Below the pieces are notes generated by a model. That model searched no databases. It was not told the DNA's origin and worked only from the letters and a program-made list of their open reading frames with translations. Positions 23,262 to 34,722 of a DNA stretch of 64,000 nt are shown here, one piece after another. Source of the DNA: Candidatus Amunia macphersoniae. GTDB taxonomy: Bacteria > Chloroflexota > Dormibacteria > Aeolococcales > Aeolococcaceae. Positions within the stretch are counted from its first letter, which is position 1. Each line of letters begins with the position of its first letter. The position numbers and the translations under genes are program-made. The stretch covers positions 1 to 64,000 of the forward strand of contig JAEKNN010000030.1 in the NCBI GenBank assembly GCA_016464795.1, given 5' to 3'.

Positions 23262-25289
23262 TCATCGATCCAGCACCTCCGCCAGGTTCACCGCGTGGCT
23301 GGCGGCCACCGCCGGCCTGCTCACGTTCGCCACCCGCAGGATCTCGTCGGCGTAGAGGGTGTCGTGCTCCAACAGGGCATGGGCAAGTGCGTCGAGCCTC
23401 GAGCGATTGGCCTCGAGCAGGTCCATCGCTTGGACGAGGCACTCGTCCGATATGCGCTTCACCTCGGCATCGATCAGGTGAGCTGTGGCGTCGCTGTACG
23501 GACGCTGGGTTCCGAAGGCCGACCCCCCGCCATCGTCAGCGTAGTTGAGCGCGCCCACCTTCGCACTCATCCCCCACCGCACCACCATCTCCCGTGCGAT
23601 GCCCGTCACCAGGCGCAGGTCCGATTCAGCACCGGTGGTGACAACGCCGTAGACGAGTTGCTCCGCGGCCCTGCCACCCAAGGCACCGGTGATCCGCCCA
23701 CGGAGGTAGTCCTCGCCATAGTTGAAGCGGTCGTCAACAGGCGTCTGCGTGGTTGCTCCGAGAGACTGGCCGCGCGGGATGATCGACACACGGCTGACCG
23801 GGTCTGCCCCGGGAAGGAGCAGGCCGAGCAGGGCGTGGCCGGACTCGTGGTACGCGATCCGTTCGCGGTCGAGCGACGTGAGCATCAGCTTCCTCTCCGA
23901 CCCCAGCTCGACCTTCTCGATGGCGATGGTGAAGTCTGCGAGGGTCACCAGCGATGCGCCGCGCCGCGCCGCGGAGAGGGCGGCCTCGTTGGCGAGGTTG
24001 CGCAGGTCGGCGCCGACCATGCCGGCGGTCTGAGCGGCGATCTCGTTGAGGTCGACAGTGGTGTCGATCGGAATGTTCCGGGTGTGGATCGCCAGGATCG
24101 CCGCGCGGCCGCTGCGGTCGGGAGGGTGAACCTGGATGCGGCGATCGAATCGCCCCGGGCGCAGCAACGCGGGATCAAGCACATCAGCGCGGTTGGTCGC
24201 CGCCAGGACGATCACGCCCTCGTGCGCATCGAAGCCGTCCATCTCCGTGAGGATCTGGTTGAGCGTCTGCTCCTGCTCGTCGTTGCTCCCCACGCGCAGC
24301 GCCGCGCTCCGCGATCGCCCCACCGCGTCCATCTCGTCGATGAAGATGATCGCCGGGGCGGCGGTGCGTGCCTTGCTGAAGAGGTCACGCACGCGCGACG
24401 CGCCGACCCCGACGATGGCTTCGATGAATTCCGAAGCTGAGATCGAGAAGAACGGAACCCCGGCCTCGCCGGCGACCGCGCGCGCCAGCAGCGTCTTGCC
24501 GGTGCCCGGTGCGCCGATCAGGAGCACCCCTTTGGGCACGGTGCCGCCGAGTCGCTCGTACTTGGCGGGCTGCCTGAGAAAATCCACCACCTCCAGCAGT
24601 TCCGCCTTGACCTCGTCGATGCCGGCCACATCAGCGAAGGTGGTCGGTGGATGCTCGGCGTTGTACAGCCGCGCACCGCTCTGACCGAAGCGTCCGAGGA
24701 TGCCGCCCGCCCCGCCCGCCCGCATCGAGGCCATGCGCCGGCTGACGTAGACGAAGAGCAGCACCAGCAATAGCACCGGGCCGAAGCTGAGCAGAAGCGT
24801 TTCCCACAGCGGAGTGGCCGGGTTCGGATTCTTCGCGTTGGTGGTGACCTTGTGCTTCAGCAGCAGAGCCACCAGATCATCAGTGGCGAACGACGGCCGC
24901 TGCGTGGAGAAGGCTGTGGCGCTGTCCTGACCAGGGGCAGCGGACACCGGGCTCTTGGCAGTGCCGATGATCGCGTCCGAGGTGGTGGTGACGCTGGTCA
25001 CGTTGTCGCCCGTCACCTGCTGTACGAACACGTCGTATGGAATCACCACCGACTTGGCTTGGGTGGGGGCGAACAACACGTTCGTGAAGAAGATGTTGAC
25101 GGCAAGGAGGATGGCCAGGGTGATCCAGAAGTTCCGTGAGCGAAAGCGGTTCTGGGCCGGTGAGGGTGCGCTCGGTGGCATCCGCCGAGCGGGGTTGGGG
25201 GAGCCCGGGCCGGGCTTGGACGCGGGACGCCAACGTTCCAGGAACGGGCGGCGCGGCTTGGTGTCAGCGCTTCTCGAATCGGCGGCCAT
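23262..25289 (-). CDS. ftsH: FtsH-type membrane AAA+ zinc metalloprotease
   Basis: A 675-residue inner-membrane protease. A basic Pro-rich N-terminal tail is followed by a membrane helix (about 54-72), an external domain, a second helix (about 165-184), the AAA+ domain and the M41 peptidase. Walker A is GAPGTGKT (259-266), Walker B IIFIDE (about 314-319), [11 protein letters not shown] (377-384), and the zinc motif HESGH (481-485). Oddly, the pore loop reads [13 protein letters not shown] where FtsH normally has [13 protein letters not shown], so the pore Phe is replaced by Ile. It may be a specialised paralogue. A TAGGCT -10 lies six bases before the ATG. Confidence 0.93.
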   Translation of the reverse strand: MAADSRSADTKPRRPFLERWRPASKPGPGSPNPARRMPPSAPSPAQNRFRSRNFWITLAILLAVNIFFTNVLFAPTQAKSVVIPYDVFVQQVTGDNVTSVTTTSDAIIGTAKSPVSAAPGQDSATAFSTQRPSFATDDLVALLLKHKVTTNAKNPNPATPLWETLLLSFGPVLLLVLLFVYVSRRMASMRAGGAGGILGRFGQSGARLYNAEHPPTTFADVAGIDEVKAELLEVVDFLRQPAKYERLGGTVPKGVLLIGAPGTGKTLLARAVAGEAGVPFFSISASEFIEAIVGVGASRVRDLFSKARTAAPAIIFIDEMDAVGRSRSAALRVGSNDEQEQTLNQILTEMDGFDAHEGVIVLAATNRADVLDPALLRPGRFDRRIQVHPPDRSGRAAILAIHTRNIPIDTTVDLNEIAAQTAGMVGADLRNLANEAALSAARRGASLVTLADFTIAIEKVELGSERKLMLTSLDRERIAYHESGHALLGLLLPGADPVSRVSIIPRGQSLGATTQTPVDDRFNYGEDYLRGRITGALGGRAAEQLVYGVVTTGAESDLRLVTGIAREMVVRWGMSAKVGALNYADDGGGSAFGTQRPYSDATAHLIDAEVKRISDECLVQAMDLLEANRSRLDALAHALLEHDTLYADEILRVANVSRPAVAASHAVNLAEVLDR

Positions 25290-25295
25290 GGATCT

Positions 25296-25301
25296 AGCCT
25301 A
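25296..25301 (-). promoter_or_regulatory. -10 element (TAGGCT) of a leaderless ftsH transcript
   Basis: TAGGCT, then AGATCC, then the ftsH ATG at 25289. No Shine-Dalgarno sequence is present. Confidence 0.5.
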
Positions 25302-25313
25302 CCGCCCGCGCGG

Positions 25314-25856
25314 CTACGGGAGCGGCGGGGGCATCCAGTCGCGCCCGGGGACCTCAGGGTAGGAGGCTACTCCCAGGGCGTCGTCGGGGTCGAGCTCGAG
25401 CAGGAAGCTGCGGCAGCGGGCCGCTTCGTCCTCCTCGCCGAGCGCGGCCGCGGCGGCGAGGAGCGCGTGAAGCCCGCGCAAGAACCCACGGCTTCCGGGC
25501 TGCGCCCAGCGAACCATGCCCGTCCCTCCCCAACCCTCGCGGCGCAGGCGGTCGAGCCCGCGGTGGTATGCGACCCGCGCGAAGGCGTACGCGGCGACGG
25601 GCTCGTCAGCGGCGAGGCTCAGCTCGCTCAGCCGCGCCCACGCCTCGAGGAGGGTTGGATGGTCGGCCGCGACTCGGAGGAGCGCGTTGCGGCGGGTCGA
25701 GTCGTCGGTACGGGCGATCGCGGCCGCCAGGGCCTGGACCGCTTCGGCGGGCTCTGGGGGGAGGACGGTCTCGTGACGCGAGGGCGAGGGCGACATCGAG
25801 GCGGGCGCGCCGGCCACGGACAGCTGGTGGAGCGGGCGCTGCGGGGGGTTCGGCAT
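25314..25856 (-). CDS. DUF3151 family protein
   Basis: A 180-residue soluble protein matching DUF3151, a family best known from actinobacteria. Blocks are LLRVAADHPTLLEAWARLSELSLAADEPVAAYAFARVAYHRGLDRLRREGW, then GFLRGLHALLAAAAALGEEDEAARCRSFLLELDP. The helix pairs resemble TPR repeats. The role is unknown. The ATG at 25856 may be right (TACGCT eight bases upstream), but conservation begins about residue 35, so the ATG at 25796 is an alternative. It ends 24 bases before the ftsH start on the same strand; ftsH nevertheless has its own -10. Confidence 0.8.
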   Translation of the reverse strand: MPNPPQRPLHQLSVAGAPASMSPSPSRHETVLPPEPAEAVQALAAAIARTDDSTRRNALLRVAADHPTLLEAWARLSELSLAADEPVAAYAFARVAYHRGLDRLRREGWGGTGMVRWAQPGSRGFLRGLHALLAAAAALGEEDEAARCRSFLLELDPDDALGVASYPEVPGRDWMPPPLP

Positions 25857-26001
25857 GATCGGGGAGCGTAGCCGAGATCGCCTGGCTCGACGCCAGGCCC
25901 CTCGGCCGCCGAGATGGTGCGACCCGTCACCGCGGTGCCATGATGGTCAACGGGTCCCCAACGACGCGAGATTCGCGTGCTGGTGGCCAGAGGAGTGTCT
26001 T

Positions 26002-26157
26002 ATGGGCCCAATCCTGTGGGTTGTGGTGGCAGTGCTGGTGGTGCTGTGGCTGCTCGGATTCGTTGTGGTGCACGTCACCGGCTTCTTCATCCACATCCTG
26101 CTGATCCTCGCCGTGCTGGCTGCGATCTTCGCCCTGTTCGACAGGTCGCGCGCCTGA
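26002..26157 (+). CDS. Small lmo0937-like membrane protein
   Basis: A 51-residue protein of two hydrophobic helices (VVVAVLVVLWLLGFVVVHV and IHILLILAVLAAIFALF) joined by a short turn and ending in a basic tail. This is the pattern of the short lmo0937/DUF5670-type membrane proteins often linked to envelope stress. AGAGGAG lies eight bases before the ATG at 26002. It is a single-gene unit. Confidence 0.72.
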   Translation: MGPILWVVVAVLVVLWLLGFVVVHVTGFFIHILLILAVLAAIFALFDRSRA

Positions 26158-26330
26158 GCTTCTCGGTTCAGGCCGTGGCCCCCACGTGGCGAGGCCGTGT
26201 GCTGCGACTCAGCGGGTGGTCACCCTCGGCGTCCACGGCGTGCCACAGCTCACTGATCGCCCAACGGCTCGAGCGCGAGCACGGCCTCACCGTCACCCAC
26301 CTCGTCCCCTGACCACCAACGACACGACCG

Positions 26331-27812
26331 TCATCGCACAGCGCGGATGCGGCTGACCATGACCGTCCCCAGCACGAACCACAGCGTCGCCGCACCGAAG
26401 ACCACCCGATAGCCGAGGTTGTGGCCGCTGGCAATGCCCGCAAAGGCATGACCACTCTCATTGAAGTGATGCAGCACACCGGCAAGAAGCGCCGGTGCCA
26501 GCACTTGGGGCAGCGTGAAGGAGATGTGCCAGAGCGCCATGTCCTTGCCGGCGTCGGCCCCACCGTTGGGCAGGACGTCGCACGCCAGGGCCCAGTCGAC
26601 AGCGTAGTACGTGCCGTACCCGACACCGAAGACCACACCGAGCAGGTAGAGCAGGGGCAGGCTGCTCACCAGCCCGAAGAGCAGTACGGCCACCGCCCCG
26701 GCCATGATGCCCCCGGCGCCGTACACGAACATCTTTCGCCGCCCGGTGCGGTCGGAGGTGGCACCGCAGACCAGCGCCGGAGCGATGCCGGCCACGATCA
26801 CGAAGGCCAGCCACAGTGAGCTGGCGAACCCTGTGTTGTCGCCGGTGCCCACCACGTCCTGAAAGTAGAAGCCGATGAACGGAACGATGCTGAAGATGCC
26901 GAACTGCACAAGGAAGCGGGTGGCGAACACCCAGAAGAAATCGCGCTGAGCAAACGGGGTGACGAAGTCGCGGAGCGCCGGCATGTGCCGCCCGATCGCC
27001 AGAGACCCGAGCAGCGCCAGCAGAAGGATCGCCAGATTCAGGAGATGGACGTGATCGTCGATGAGCAGCCACAGAGTTGCCACGATGAGCACTGTGAAGA
27101 CCAGGCCGAATGCCCCGGCGATCGGCTGGATGGCCGGGGAGCGGCCCGCGGCGGAGGCGGCGCGCACGGAGGGCCGCTCATGGGTGCCACGACAGGTGAC
27201 CACCAGGGTGACGGTCAACACCACCGCGATGAAGCCGTAGCCGAGCACGACGCCGGCACGCGAGTCATGGAAGATCGCGAAGATCACGATCACGCCGACC
27301 AGCCCAAAGACGGTGCCGACACCGTTCATCACCCCGAGCAGCCCCGACGCGCGACCGCGCTCGGCTTCAGGAACCACGTCGGGGATGACTCCCGAATAGG
27401 CCGCGCCGGCGACGTTGTTGCTGGCCTGCAGCAAGAGGTAGAAGCCGACCAGGAAGTAGGCGGTGCCGGCAAGTGAGAGCAGGATCAGACCGATCACATT
27501 GATGAGGCTTCCGGCCACCATCCACGGTCGTCGCCTCCCCCACCGGGTCGCGGTTCGATCCGAGAGCCAGCCGACAGCGATCGGCACCAGCAGCGCGAAC
27601 ACCCCGCCGGCGGCGGTGACCTTGCCGACCAGGATGTCCTTGTTGACTGGATCGACCAGCTTGGCGCCCACCGGGATCAGGGAGACGAAGATCGGCTGCC
27701 AGTGGGCGCCGTTGCCGAACCAGAAGGCGTTGATCGCCAGCAGCCGGCGGTATCCGAGGCGTGCAGGTGGTGCCGGACGATCACCCGCAATCAACGGCCC
27801 CGGCGTGGTCAC
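26331..27812 (-). CDS. MFS transporter (sugar/GPH-SLC45-like)
   Basis: A 493-residue protein with twelve predicted helices. NAFWFGNGAHWQPIF at the N terminus and the motif-A copy GWLSDRTATRWGRRRPWM (about 98-115) followed by a second half with GATSDRTGRRKMF suggest the sucrose/glycoside-type MFS branch rather than drug exporters, with moderate confidence. The GTG start at 27812 lies 34 bases after the stop of the glyoxylate aminotransferase gene on the same strand, so the two probably share a transcript. No ribosome binding site is clear. It may import or export a metabolite of the glyoxylate/serine branch. Confidence 0.82.
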   Translation of the reverse strand: MTTPGPLIAGDRPAPPARLGYRRLLAINAFWFGNGAHWQPIFVSLIPVGAKLVDPVNKDILVGKVTAAGGVFALLVPIAVGWLSDRTATRWGRRRPWMVAGSLINVIGLILLSLAGTAYFLVGFYLLLQASNNVAGAAYSGVIPDVVPEAERGRASGLLGVMNGVGTVFGLVGVIVIFAIFHDSRAGVVLGYGFIAVVLTVTLVVTCRGTHERPSVRAASAAGRSPAIQPIAGAFGLVFTVLIVATLWLLIDDHVHLLNLAILLLALLGSLAIGRHMPALRDFVTPFAQRDFFWVFATRFLVQFGIFSIVPFIGFYFQDVVGTGDNTGFASSLWLAFVIVAGIAPALVCGATSDRTGRRKMFVYGAGGIMAGAVAVLLFGLVSSLPLLYLLGVVFGVGYGTYYAVDWALACDVLPNGGADAGKDMALWHISFTLPQVLAPALLAGVLHHFNESGHAFAGIASGHNLGYRVVFGAATLWFVLGTVMVSRIRAVR

Positions 27813-27846
27813 TGCGCCAGGGCCCCCCTCCTCCCGTCGAGCGAGG

Positions 27847-29016
27847 TCATCGGCTGTCGGCCAGGGAGTCGAGAGCCGCGGTGACGCCGCCCGGCGTGGA
27901 GGGCACCGTCGACCGAGCCAGGCCCATCTCCACCCCGCCGAGAGTGCCGATCAGCGACAACTCGTTGAGATGGCCGACGTGGCCGATGCGGAACACCCTG
28001 CCCGCCACCTTGCCCAACCCGGCCCCGAGTGACATGTCGAAATCGTCGAGGATCTGGGCCCGCAACTGGTCGGCGTCGTGACCATCCGGCAGGAGCACGG
28101 CGGTGACTACCGGGGAGTGTTCGCGTTGGTCCTGACAGAGCACCTCCAGGCTCCAGGCGCGCACCGCGCGGCGAGTGGCGTCGGCAAACCGTTGGTGGCG
28201 CGCGAACACGGCAGGCAGCCCCTCCTCCTCGAGCATGAGCAGCGCCTCACGCAACCCGTAGAGGAGGTTGGTCGGTGGCGTGTAGGGGAAGAACCCGCGG
28301 CTGTTGAACGCGAGTATCTGCGCCCAATCCCAGTAGGAGCGCGCCATGCCGGCGGTCTGCGACGCTGCCAACGCCTTCTCACTCACCGCGTTGAAGCCGA
28401 GACCGGGGGGCAGCATCAACCCCTTCTGGGAGCCGCAGATGGTCACGTCGACGCCCCACTCGTCGTGCCGGTATTCGGTGGCGCCCACTGAGGAGACTCC
28501 GTCGACCATCAGCAAGGTGGGGTGACCGGCCTCATCGATGACGCGGCGGATCTCGGGGATGCGGCTGCAGATTCCTGTCGAGGTCTCGCTGTGGACCACC
28601 ATCACCGCCCGGATGGTTCTGTGGGTGTCAGCCTCGAGCTCCGCCGCCAGAGCCTCCGGGGAAGCGCCGTGGCGCCAGTCGCCGGCAAGCGTGGTGACCT
28701 CCAGCCCGAGGTTGGCGGCCATGTCGCGCCAGAGCACGGCGAACTGGCCCGTCTCGAAGCACACGACCCGGTCGCCGGGTGACAGCGTGTTGACGATCGC
28801 CGCCTCCCAGGCGCCGGTGCCCGACGAGGGATACATGATCACCTGCCCCTGGGTCCCGAACGGCGTCCTGACCCGCTCGAGGAGATCGTGGACAAGTGCC
28901 GCGAACTCGGGTCCGCGATGGTCGATGGTGGGCATGGAGATGGCGCGCAGGACGCGGTCCGGCACGTTGGTGGGGCCGGGAATCTGCAGGAAGTGGCGGC
29001 CGGTGTGGGTTGTCAT
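27847..29016 (-). CDS. Class V aminotransferase (serine/alanine-glyoxylate type)
   Basis: A 389-residue PLP enzyme. QIPGPTNVPDRVLRAI opens the protein, SSGTGAWEAAI and HSETSTGI bind substrate and cofactor, LLMVDGVSSVGA holds the PLP Asp, and CGSQKGLMLPPGLG carries the Schiff-base Lys (K198). The pattern matches serine-glyoxylate and alanine-glyoxylate aminotransferases, which turn glyoxylate into glycine. It is divergent from glcD with only 65 bases between start codons, so shared control is likely. GAAGAT lies six bases before the ATG at 29016; no strong ribosome binding site is seen. Confidence 0.9.
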   Translation of the reverse strand: MTTHTGRHFLQIPGPTNVPDRVLRAISMPTIDHRGPEFAALVHDLLERVRTPFGTQGQVIMYPSSGTGAWEAAIVNTLSPGDRVVCFETGQFAVLWRDMAANLGLEVTTLAGDWRHGASPEALAAELEADTHRTIRAVMVVHSETSTGICSRIPEIRRVIDEAGHPTLLMVDGVSSVGATEYRHDEWGVDVTICGSQKGLMLPPGLGFNAVSEKALAASQTAGMARSYWDWAQILAFNSRGFFPYTPPTNLLYGLREALLMLEEEGLPAVFARHQRFADATRRAVRAWSLEVLCQDQREHSPVVTAVLLPDGHDADQLRAQILDDFDMSLGAGLGKVAGRVFRIGHVGHLNELSLIGTLGGVEMGLARSTVPSTPGGVTAALDSLADSR

Positions 29017-29022
29017 CCCTTG

Positions 29023-29075
29023 ATCTTCACAGGCGGGACGAGCCACAGTGGCAACAGCGGCCCACCACCTATGCT
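29023..29075. promoter_or_regulatory. Back-to-back promoters of the aminotransferase and glcDEF-aceB operons
   Basis: On the minus strand GAAGAT (29023-29028) and on the plus strand TATGCT (29070-29075) each end exactly six bases before a start codon. The whole divergent region is 65 bases, so one regulator bound between them could switch both directions. Confidence 0.5.
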
Positions 29076-29081
29076 CTGGGC

Positions 29082-30530
29082 ATGGACAGTGGCCTGGTCG
29101 CGGCCCTCGCCCGCGCGGTGCCGACGGGGGGCTTGATCACCGCGCCGGAGGCGTTGCGGACGTACGAATGTGACGGGCTGACCGGTCACCGTGTGGTTCC
29201 CTCCGCTGTCGTCCTTCCCGAGAGCACAGACCAGGTGGCCGCCTGCGTGTCCGCTTGTCACCAGGCACGGGTTCCCTTCGTCGCGCGCGGCGCCGGCACC
29301 GGGCTCTCGGGCGGCGCTCTGCCGGTCGCCGATGGCGTGGTCATCTGTCTGACACGGATGCGCGCGATCCTCGATGTCGACATCCAGGGGCAGCGGGTCA
29401 CCGTGCAGCCCGGCGTCGCCAACCTCCAGGTCAGCGACGCGGTTCGTGCCAACGGTCACTACTACGCGCCCGATCCCTCGAGCCAGTCCGTGTGCACCAT
29501 CGGCGGCAACGTCGCCGAGAACTCGGGCGGCGCTCACTGCCTCAAGTACGGCTTCACCACCACTCACGTCGTCGGCGTCACCCTGGTCACCCCCGACGGC
29601 CGCGTCACCACGCTCGGTGGCGCCGTCGCGGATGCGCCTGGGTACGACCTGCTTGGCGTTGTTGTCGGCAGCGAAGGCACGCTCGGCATCGTCACCGAGG
29701 TGATCCTCAACATCATCCCCATCCCAGAGACGGTGCGCACCATGCTGTGCGGCTTCGCCTCGATGTCCGCGGCGGGCCTCGCGGTGTCGGCGATCATCGC
29801 CGAGGGAATCACCCCGGCGGCCATCGAGATGATGGACCGGCTCGCCATCGAGGCCGTCGAGGCGGCGGTGCACGCCGACTACCCTCGGTGCCAAGCGGTG
29901 CTGCTCGTCGAGCTCGACGGACCGCGGGCGGAGTGCGCCTCCACGTTTGCCCGCGTTGAGGAGATCTGCCGCCAGTCCGAGGCACAGGAAATTCGTGTCG
30001 CCGCCGATGCGTCACAGCGGGCGATGATGTGGAGGGGACGTCGGGCAGCGTTCGCTGCCATGGGACGGATCAGCCCCGACTACTACGTGCAGGATGGGGT
30101 CATCCCACGCGGTCGCCTCGCCCCGGTTCTGGACGGCATCGCCGCCCTGGAGCAGGAATACGACCTGCGCGTGGCCAACGTCTTCCACGCGGGTGACGGC
30201 AACCTCCACCCCCTGGTGCTGTACACCGGCTCGCACCACGGCGAGGGCGACCGCGCGCTCGAGCTCGCCGGGCGCATCCTCGATCTGTGCCTCAGCGAAG
30301 GAGGCTCGATCACCGGTGAGCACGGCGTCGGGTCGGACAAGGCGTGCGCCATGCCCAAGATGTTCAGCGAGGGCGCTCTCGAGGTCTTCACCCGGGTTCG
30401 CGCCGCCTTCGATCCCGACGGAGTCTGCAATCCCGGCAAGGTGTTGCCGACACCGCGGCTGTGCGGGGAGGTGCCCGGACCGTACCGTCCGCATCCTCTC
30501 GAGATCGCCGGCGTGGCCACACGGATGTGA
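29082..30530 (+). CDS. glcD: Glycolate oxidase FAD-binding subunit
   Basis: A 482-residue FAD-linked oxidase of the GlcD/D-lactate dehydrogenase group. The PCMH FAD domain shows PFVARGAGTGLSGGALP, then SSQSVCTIGGNVAENSGGAHCLKYG and GSEGTLGIVTEV. The C-terminal cap has NVFHAGDGNLHPLVLY and GSITGEHGVGSDK. It oxidises glycolate to glyoxylate and passes electrons through GlcF to the membrane chain. It is first of four overlapping genes. The start at 29082 is supported by TATGCT six bases upstream. Its stop overlaps the GTG of glcE (30527-30530). Confidence 0.92.
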   Translation: MDSGLVAALARAVPTGGLITAPEALRTYECDGLTGHRVVPSAVVLPESTDQVAACVSACHQARVPFVARGAGTGLSGGALPVADGVVICLTRMRAILDVDIQGQRVTVQPGVANLQVSDAVRANGHYYAPDPSSQSVCTIGGNVAENSGGAHCLKYGFTTTHVVGVTLVTPDGRVTTLGGAVADAPGYDLLGVVVGSEGTLGIVTEVILNIIPIPETVRTMLCGFASMSAAGLAVSAIIAEGITPAAIEMMDRLAIEAVEAAVHADYPRCQAVLLVELDGPRAECASTFARVEEICRQSEAQEIRVAADASQRAMMWRGRRAAFAAMGRISPDYYVQDGVIPRGRLAPVLDGIAALEQEYDLRVANVFHAGDGNLHPLVLYTGSHHGEGDRALELAGRILDLCLSEGGSITGEHGVGSDKACAMPKMFSEGALEVFTRVRAAFDPDGVCNPGKVLPTPRLCGEVPGPYRPHPLEIAGVATRM

Positions 30531-31765
30531 GCACCGCAACTGCCATCGACGTTCTCCCCTTCGCGGCGCTGGTGGGTGAGGAGCACGCACTCGCCGCCCG
30601 AGCAGACGACACCGTGCAGGGGGTCTCGCCATCGCTCGTGGTCGAGCCGGCCGACGAGGCAGAGGTGTCGGCGGTGATGCGCGAGGCGTCGCGACAGCGG
30701 CTGACGGTGGTGGTCCGCGGCGGTGGAACGACACTCGCCTGGGGAACGCCACCGCGACGCTGCGAGCTGCTGCTCTCGACACGCCGCCTCGACCGCCTGG
30801 TCGAGCATCAGCCTGGCGACCTGATCTGCGTCGCCGGCGCCGGGATGACCCTGGCGGCGTTGCAGGCTCACCTGGGACGCGCCCAGGGTCACCGCCAGCG
30901 GCTGATGCTCGATCCCCCGGTCCCGCCGGAAGTGGCCACACTTGGCGGTATCGTCGCCACCGGCTGCTCCGGGCCCCTGAGAACCCGCTACGGCACGGTG
31001 CGCGACCTGCTCATCGGGGTGCGCTTCGTCCTCGCCGACGGCACCGTCGGCCACGCCGGTGGGAAGGTGGTCAAGAACGTTGCCGGGTACGACATCGGCA
31101 AGCTCCTCACCGGTTCCCTGGGCACGCTGGCGGTGATCACCCAGGTGGCGCTGCGCCTTCATCCCGCGGCGCCGGACTCGCGCGTGGTGCTGCTCGACGA
31201 CAGCACCCCGGAAGCGCTCGCCGCCAGGGTGCAGGGGCTGGCCCGCCTGCCGGTGACGCCGAGCTGCGTCGACGTCATCTGGCCCGACCGCACCTGCGCC
31301 GTCCGTGTCGACAGCTCGGCGGAGGGAGCCGAGCGGCAGGTGCAGATCATCGCCGCGCGCGTTGGTGGGCGCATCCTCGGTGAGGGGGAGGCGGCCGCGC
31401 TGAACTCGTCGCTGGCGCAACGGCCCTGGATGGGCGACGGCGTGGTCGCGGGCATCGCCGCCCCGCGCAGCCGGCTCGCGGAGCTGATCCGGCTGGCCGG
31501 CCGGCACGCCGACGAGGTGGTCGTCCGCGGGCTCATCGGCGTGGCCGAGGCGCGACTTGGCGCGGACCCGGCGCCCATCACCGCACTGCGCAACGGCGTG
31601 GAACAGCTCGGCGGCCACCTGGTGCTCCACCGATCGCCCCTCCCCCTACGCGACCTGGTCTGGCCCGCGGCGGCCGGGGCCGCGGTCGAGCTGATGCGCT
31701 CGGTCAAGCATGCGCTCGACCCCCAGGGCGTTCTCGCTCCCGGACGGCACCTGGGGGGCATCTGA
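30527..31765 (+). CDS. glcE: Glycolate oxidase FAD-binding subunit GlcE
   Basis: A 412-residue second FAD-type subunit. VVVRGGGTTLAWG is the PCMH flavin loop, VATLGGIVATGCSGPLRTRYGTVRDLLIG and GGKVVKNVAGYDIGKLLTGSLGTLAVI match GlcE closely. It has the shortened substrate domain typical of this subunit and forms a complex with GlcD and GlcF. The GTG start overlaps the glcD stop by four bases. The next gene starts on the base after its stop codon. Confidence 0.9.
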   Translation: MSTATAIDVLPFAALVGEEHALAARADDTVQGVSPSLVVEPADEAEVSAVMREASRQRLTVVVRGGGTTLAWGTPPRRCELLLSTRRLDRLVEHQPGDLICVAGAGMTLAALQAHLGRAQGHRQRLMLDPPVPPEVATLGGIVATGCSGPLRTRYGTVRDLLIGVRFVLADGTVGHAGGKVVKNVAGYDIGKLLTGSLGTLAVITQVALRLHPAAPDSRVVLLDDSTPEALAARVQGLARLPVTPSCVDVIWPDRTCAVRVDSSAEGAERQVQIIAARVGGRILGEGEAAALNSSLAQRPWMGDGVVAGIAAPRSRLAELIRLAGRHADEVVVRGLIGVAEARLGADPAPITALRNGVEQLGGHLVLHRSPLPLRDLVWPAAAGAAVELMRSVKHALDPQGVLAPGRHLGGI

Positions 31766-33108
31766 GTGTCGACCGCCTTCGACGATCACCACCCGCCGGC
31801 AGCCGATCTGATCGCCGATTGCGTCCACTGCGGCTTCTGTCTGCCTGCCTGTCCCACCTACCAGCTCTGGGGCGAGGAGATGGACTCTCCGCGCGGGCGA
31901 ATCCTTCTGATGGACGCGGCGCGCCGTGGCGAGGTGGACCTGAACGACACCGTCGTGCAGCACTGGGACGCGTGTCTGGGGTGCATGGCGTGCGAGACGG
32001 CGTGCCCGTCGGGGGTGCGCTACGGACGCCTCATCGAGCAGACCAGACAGCAGGTGGAGCGCCGTTACCGCCGTCCCTGGCCAGAACGCATGTATCGCGC
32101 CGTCCTCTTCGCGATGCTGCCCTACCCGCTCCGCCTGCGCGTGGTCGCGCAGTTGCTGGCCCTCTACCAGGACAGCGGCGCGCGACGTGTGCTGCGCCGC
32201 TCAGGTGTCATTCGCAGACTTCCCCAACGGCTCCGCGAGCTGGAGGCACTGGCACCGGCACTGAGTCGGCGCCGTCTCGAGGAGAGCCCGCCGGAAAGGT
32301 CCGCTGTGTCAGTGGGACGAGCGCGCCTTCGTGTCACGCTTCTGCGCGGCTGCGTCCAGCGGGCCTTCTTCGGCGACGTCAGCGCGGCGACGGCGCGCGT
32401 GCTGGCCGCCTTCGGCTGCGAGGTGAGCGCTCCCCGGCAGCAGGGGTGCTGCGGTGCGCTCGAGCTGCACAGTGGGCGCGAGCAGGCCGCGCTGGCCCGC
32501 GCACGCGCCCTGATCGCTGCACTGGAGGCCGGTGATCCTGACCGCATCGCAGTCGATTCGGCGGGTTGCGGCGCGTCGATGAAGGAGTACGGCGAACTGC
32601 TCGCGGACGACCCGATCTGGGCCGAGCGCGCCGCCGCCTTCTCCGCAAGGGTTCGCGACGTGTCGGAGATCCTCGACGAGTTGGGACCACCGGCACTCCC
32701 AATGCACCCCTTGCCGATGCGGCTGGCCTACCACGACGCGTGCCACCTCGCCCACGCCCAGAGGGTGCGCGCTCAACCGCGCCGAGCGCTCAGCGCCATC
32801 CCCGGTGTGGAGCTGATCCCACTTGACGACGCGGATCTCTGCTGCGGCAGCGCCGGCGTCTACAACCTCGTGGAGCCAGGGCCGGCCGCCGATCTCGGAC
32901 GGCGCAAGGCGGCATCCATCGCCACGGCCGCGCCGCAGGCACTGGCTGCAGGCAATCCCGGCTGCTTGCTGCAGATCGGCGCCCATCTGTCGCTCGCGGG
33001 ACAGGCGATTCCCACCTTTCACCCGGTCGAGCTGCTCGACGCCTCGCTGCGCGGCATCCCCGTCGAACGGTTGCTCGCCGACCGCTCTCGTCTGCTGGCG
33101 ATCGACCG

Positions 33109-33112
<4 letters not shown>
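31766..33112 (+). CDS. glcF: Glycolate oxidase iron-sulfur subunit
   Basis: A 448-residue protein with two 4Fe-4S motifs: C19, C22, C25 and C29 in [15 protein letters not shown], and C70, C73, C76 and C80 in [14 protein letters not shown]. Two CCG (heterodisulfide-reductase-like) domains follow, with [12 protein letters not shown] and [12 protein letters not shown]. It carries electrons from the flavin subunits toward quinone at the membrane. The GTG at 31766 directly follows the glcE stop. Its own stop overlaps the aceB GTG by four bases. Confidence 0.92.

Positions 33113-34722
<1,610 letters not shown>

Noticed and set aside
30083-31630. 515-codon open frame on the minus strand opposite glcD/glcE
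   Set aside because: It mirrors the high-GC codon pattern of the real genes, has low-complexity Arg/His/Gly text and no family motif. glcDE on the plus strand are unmistakable.
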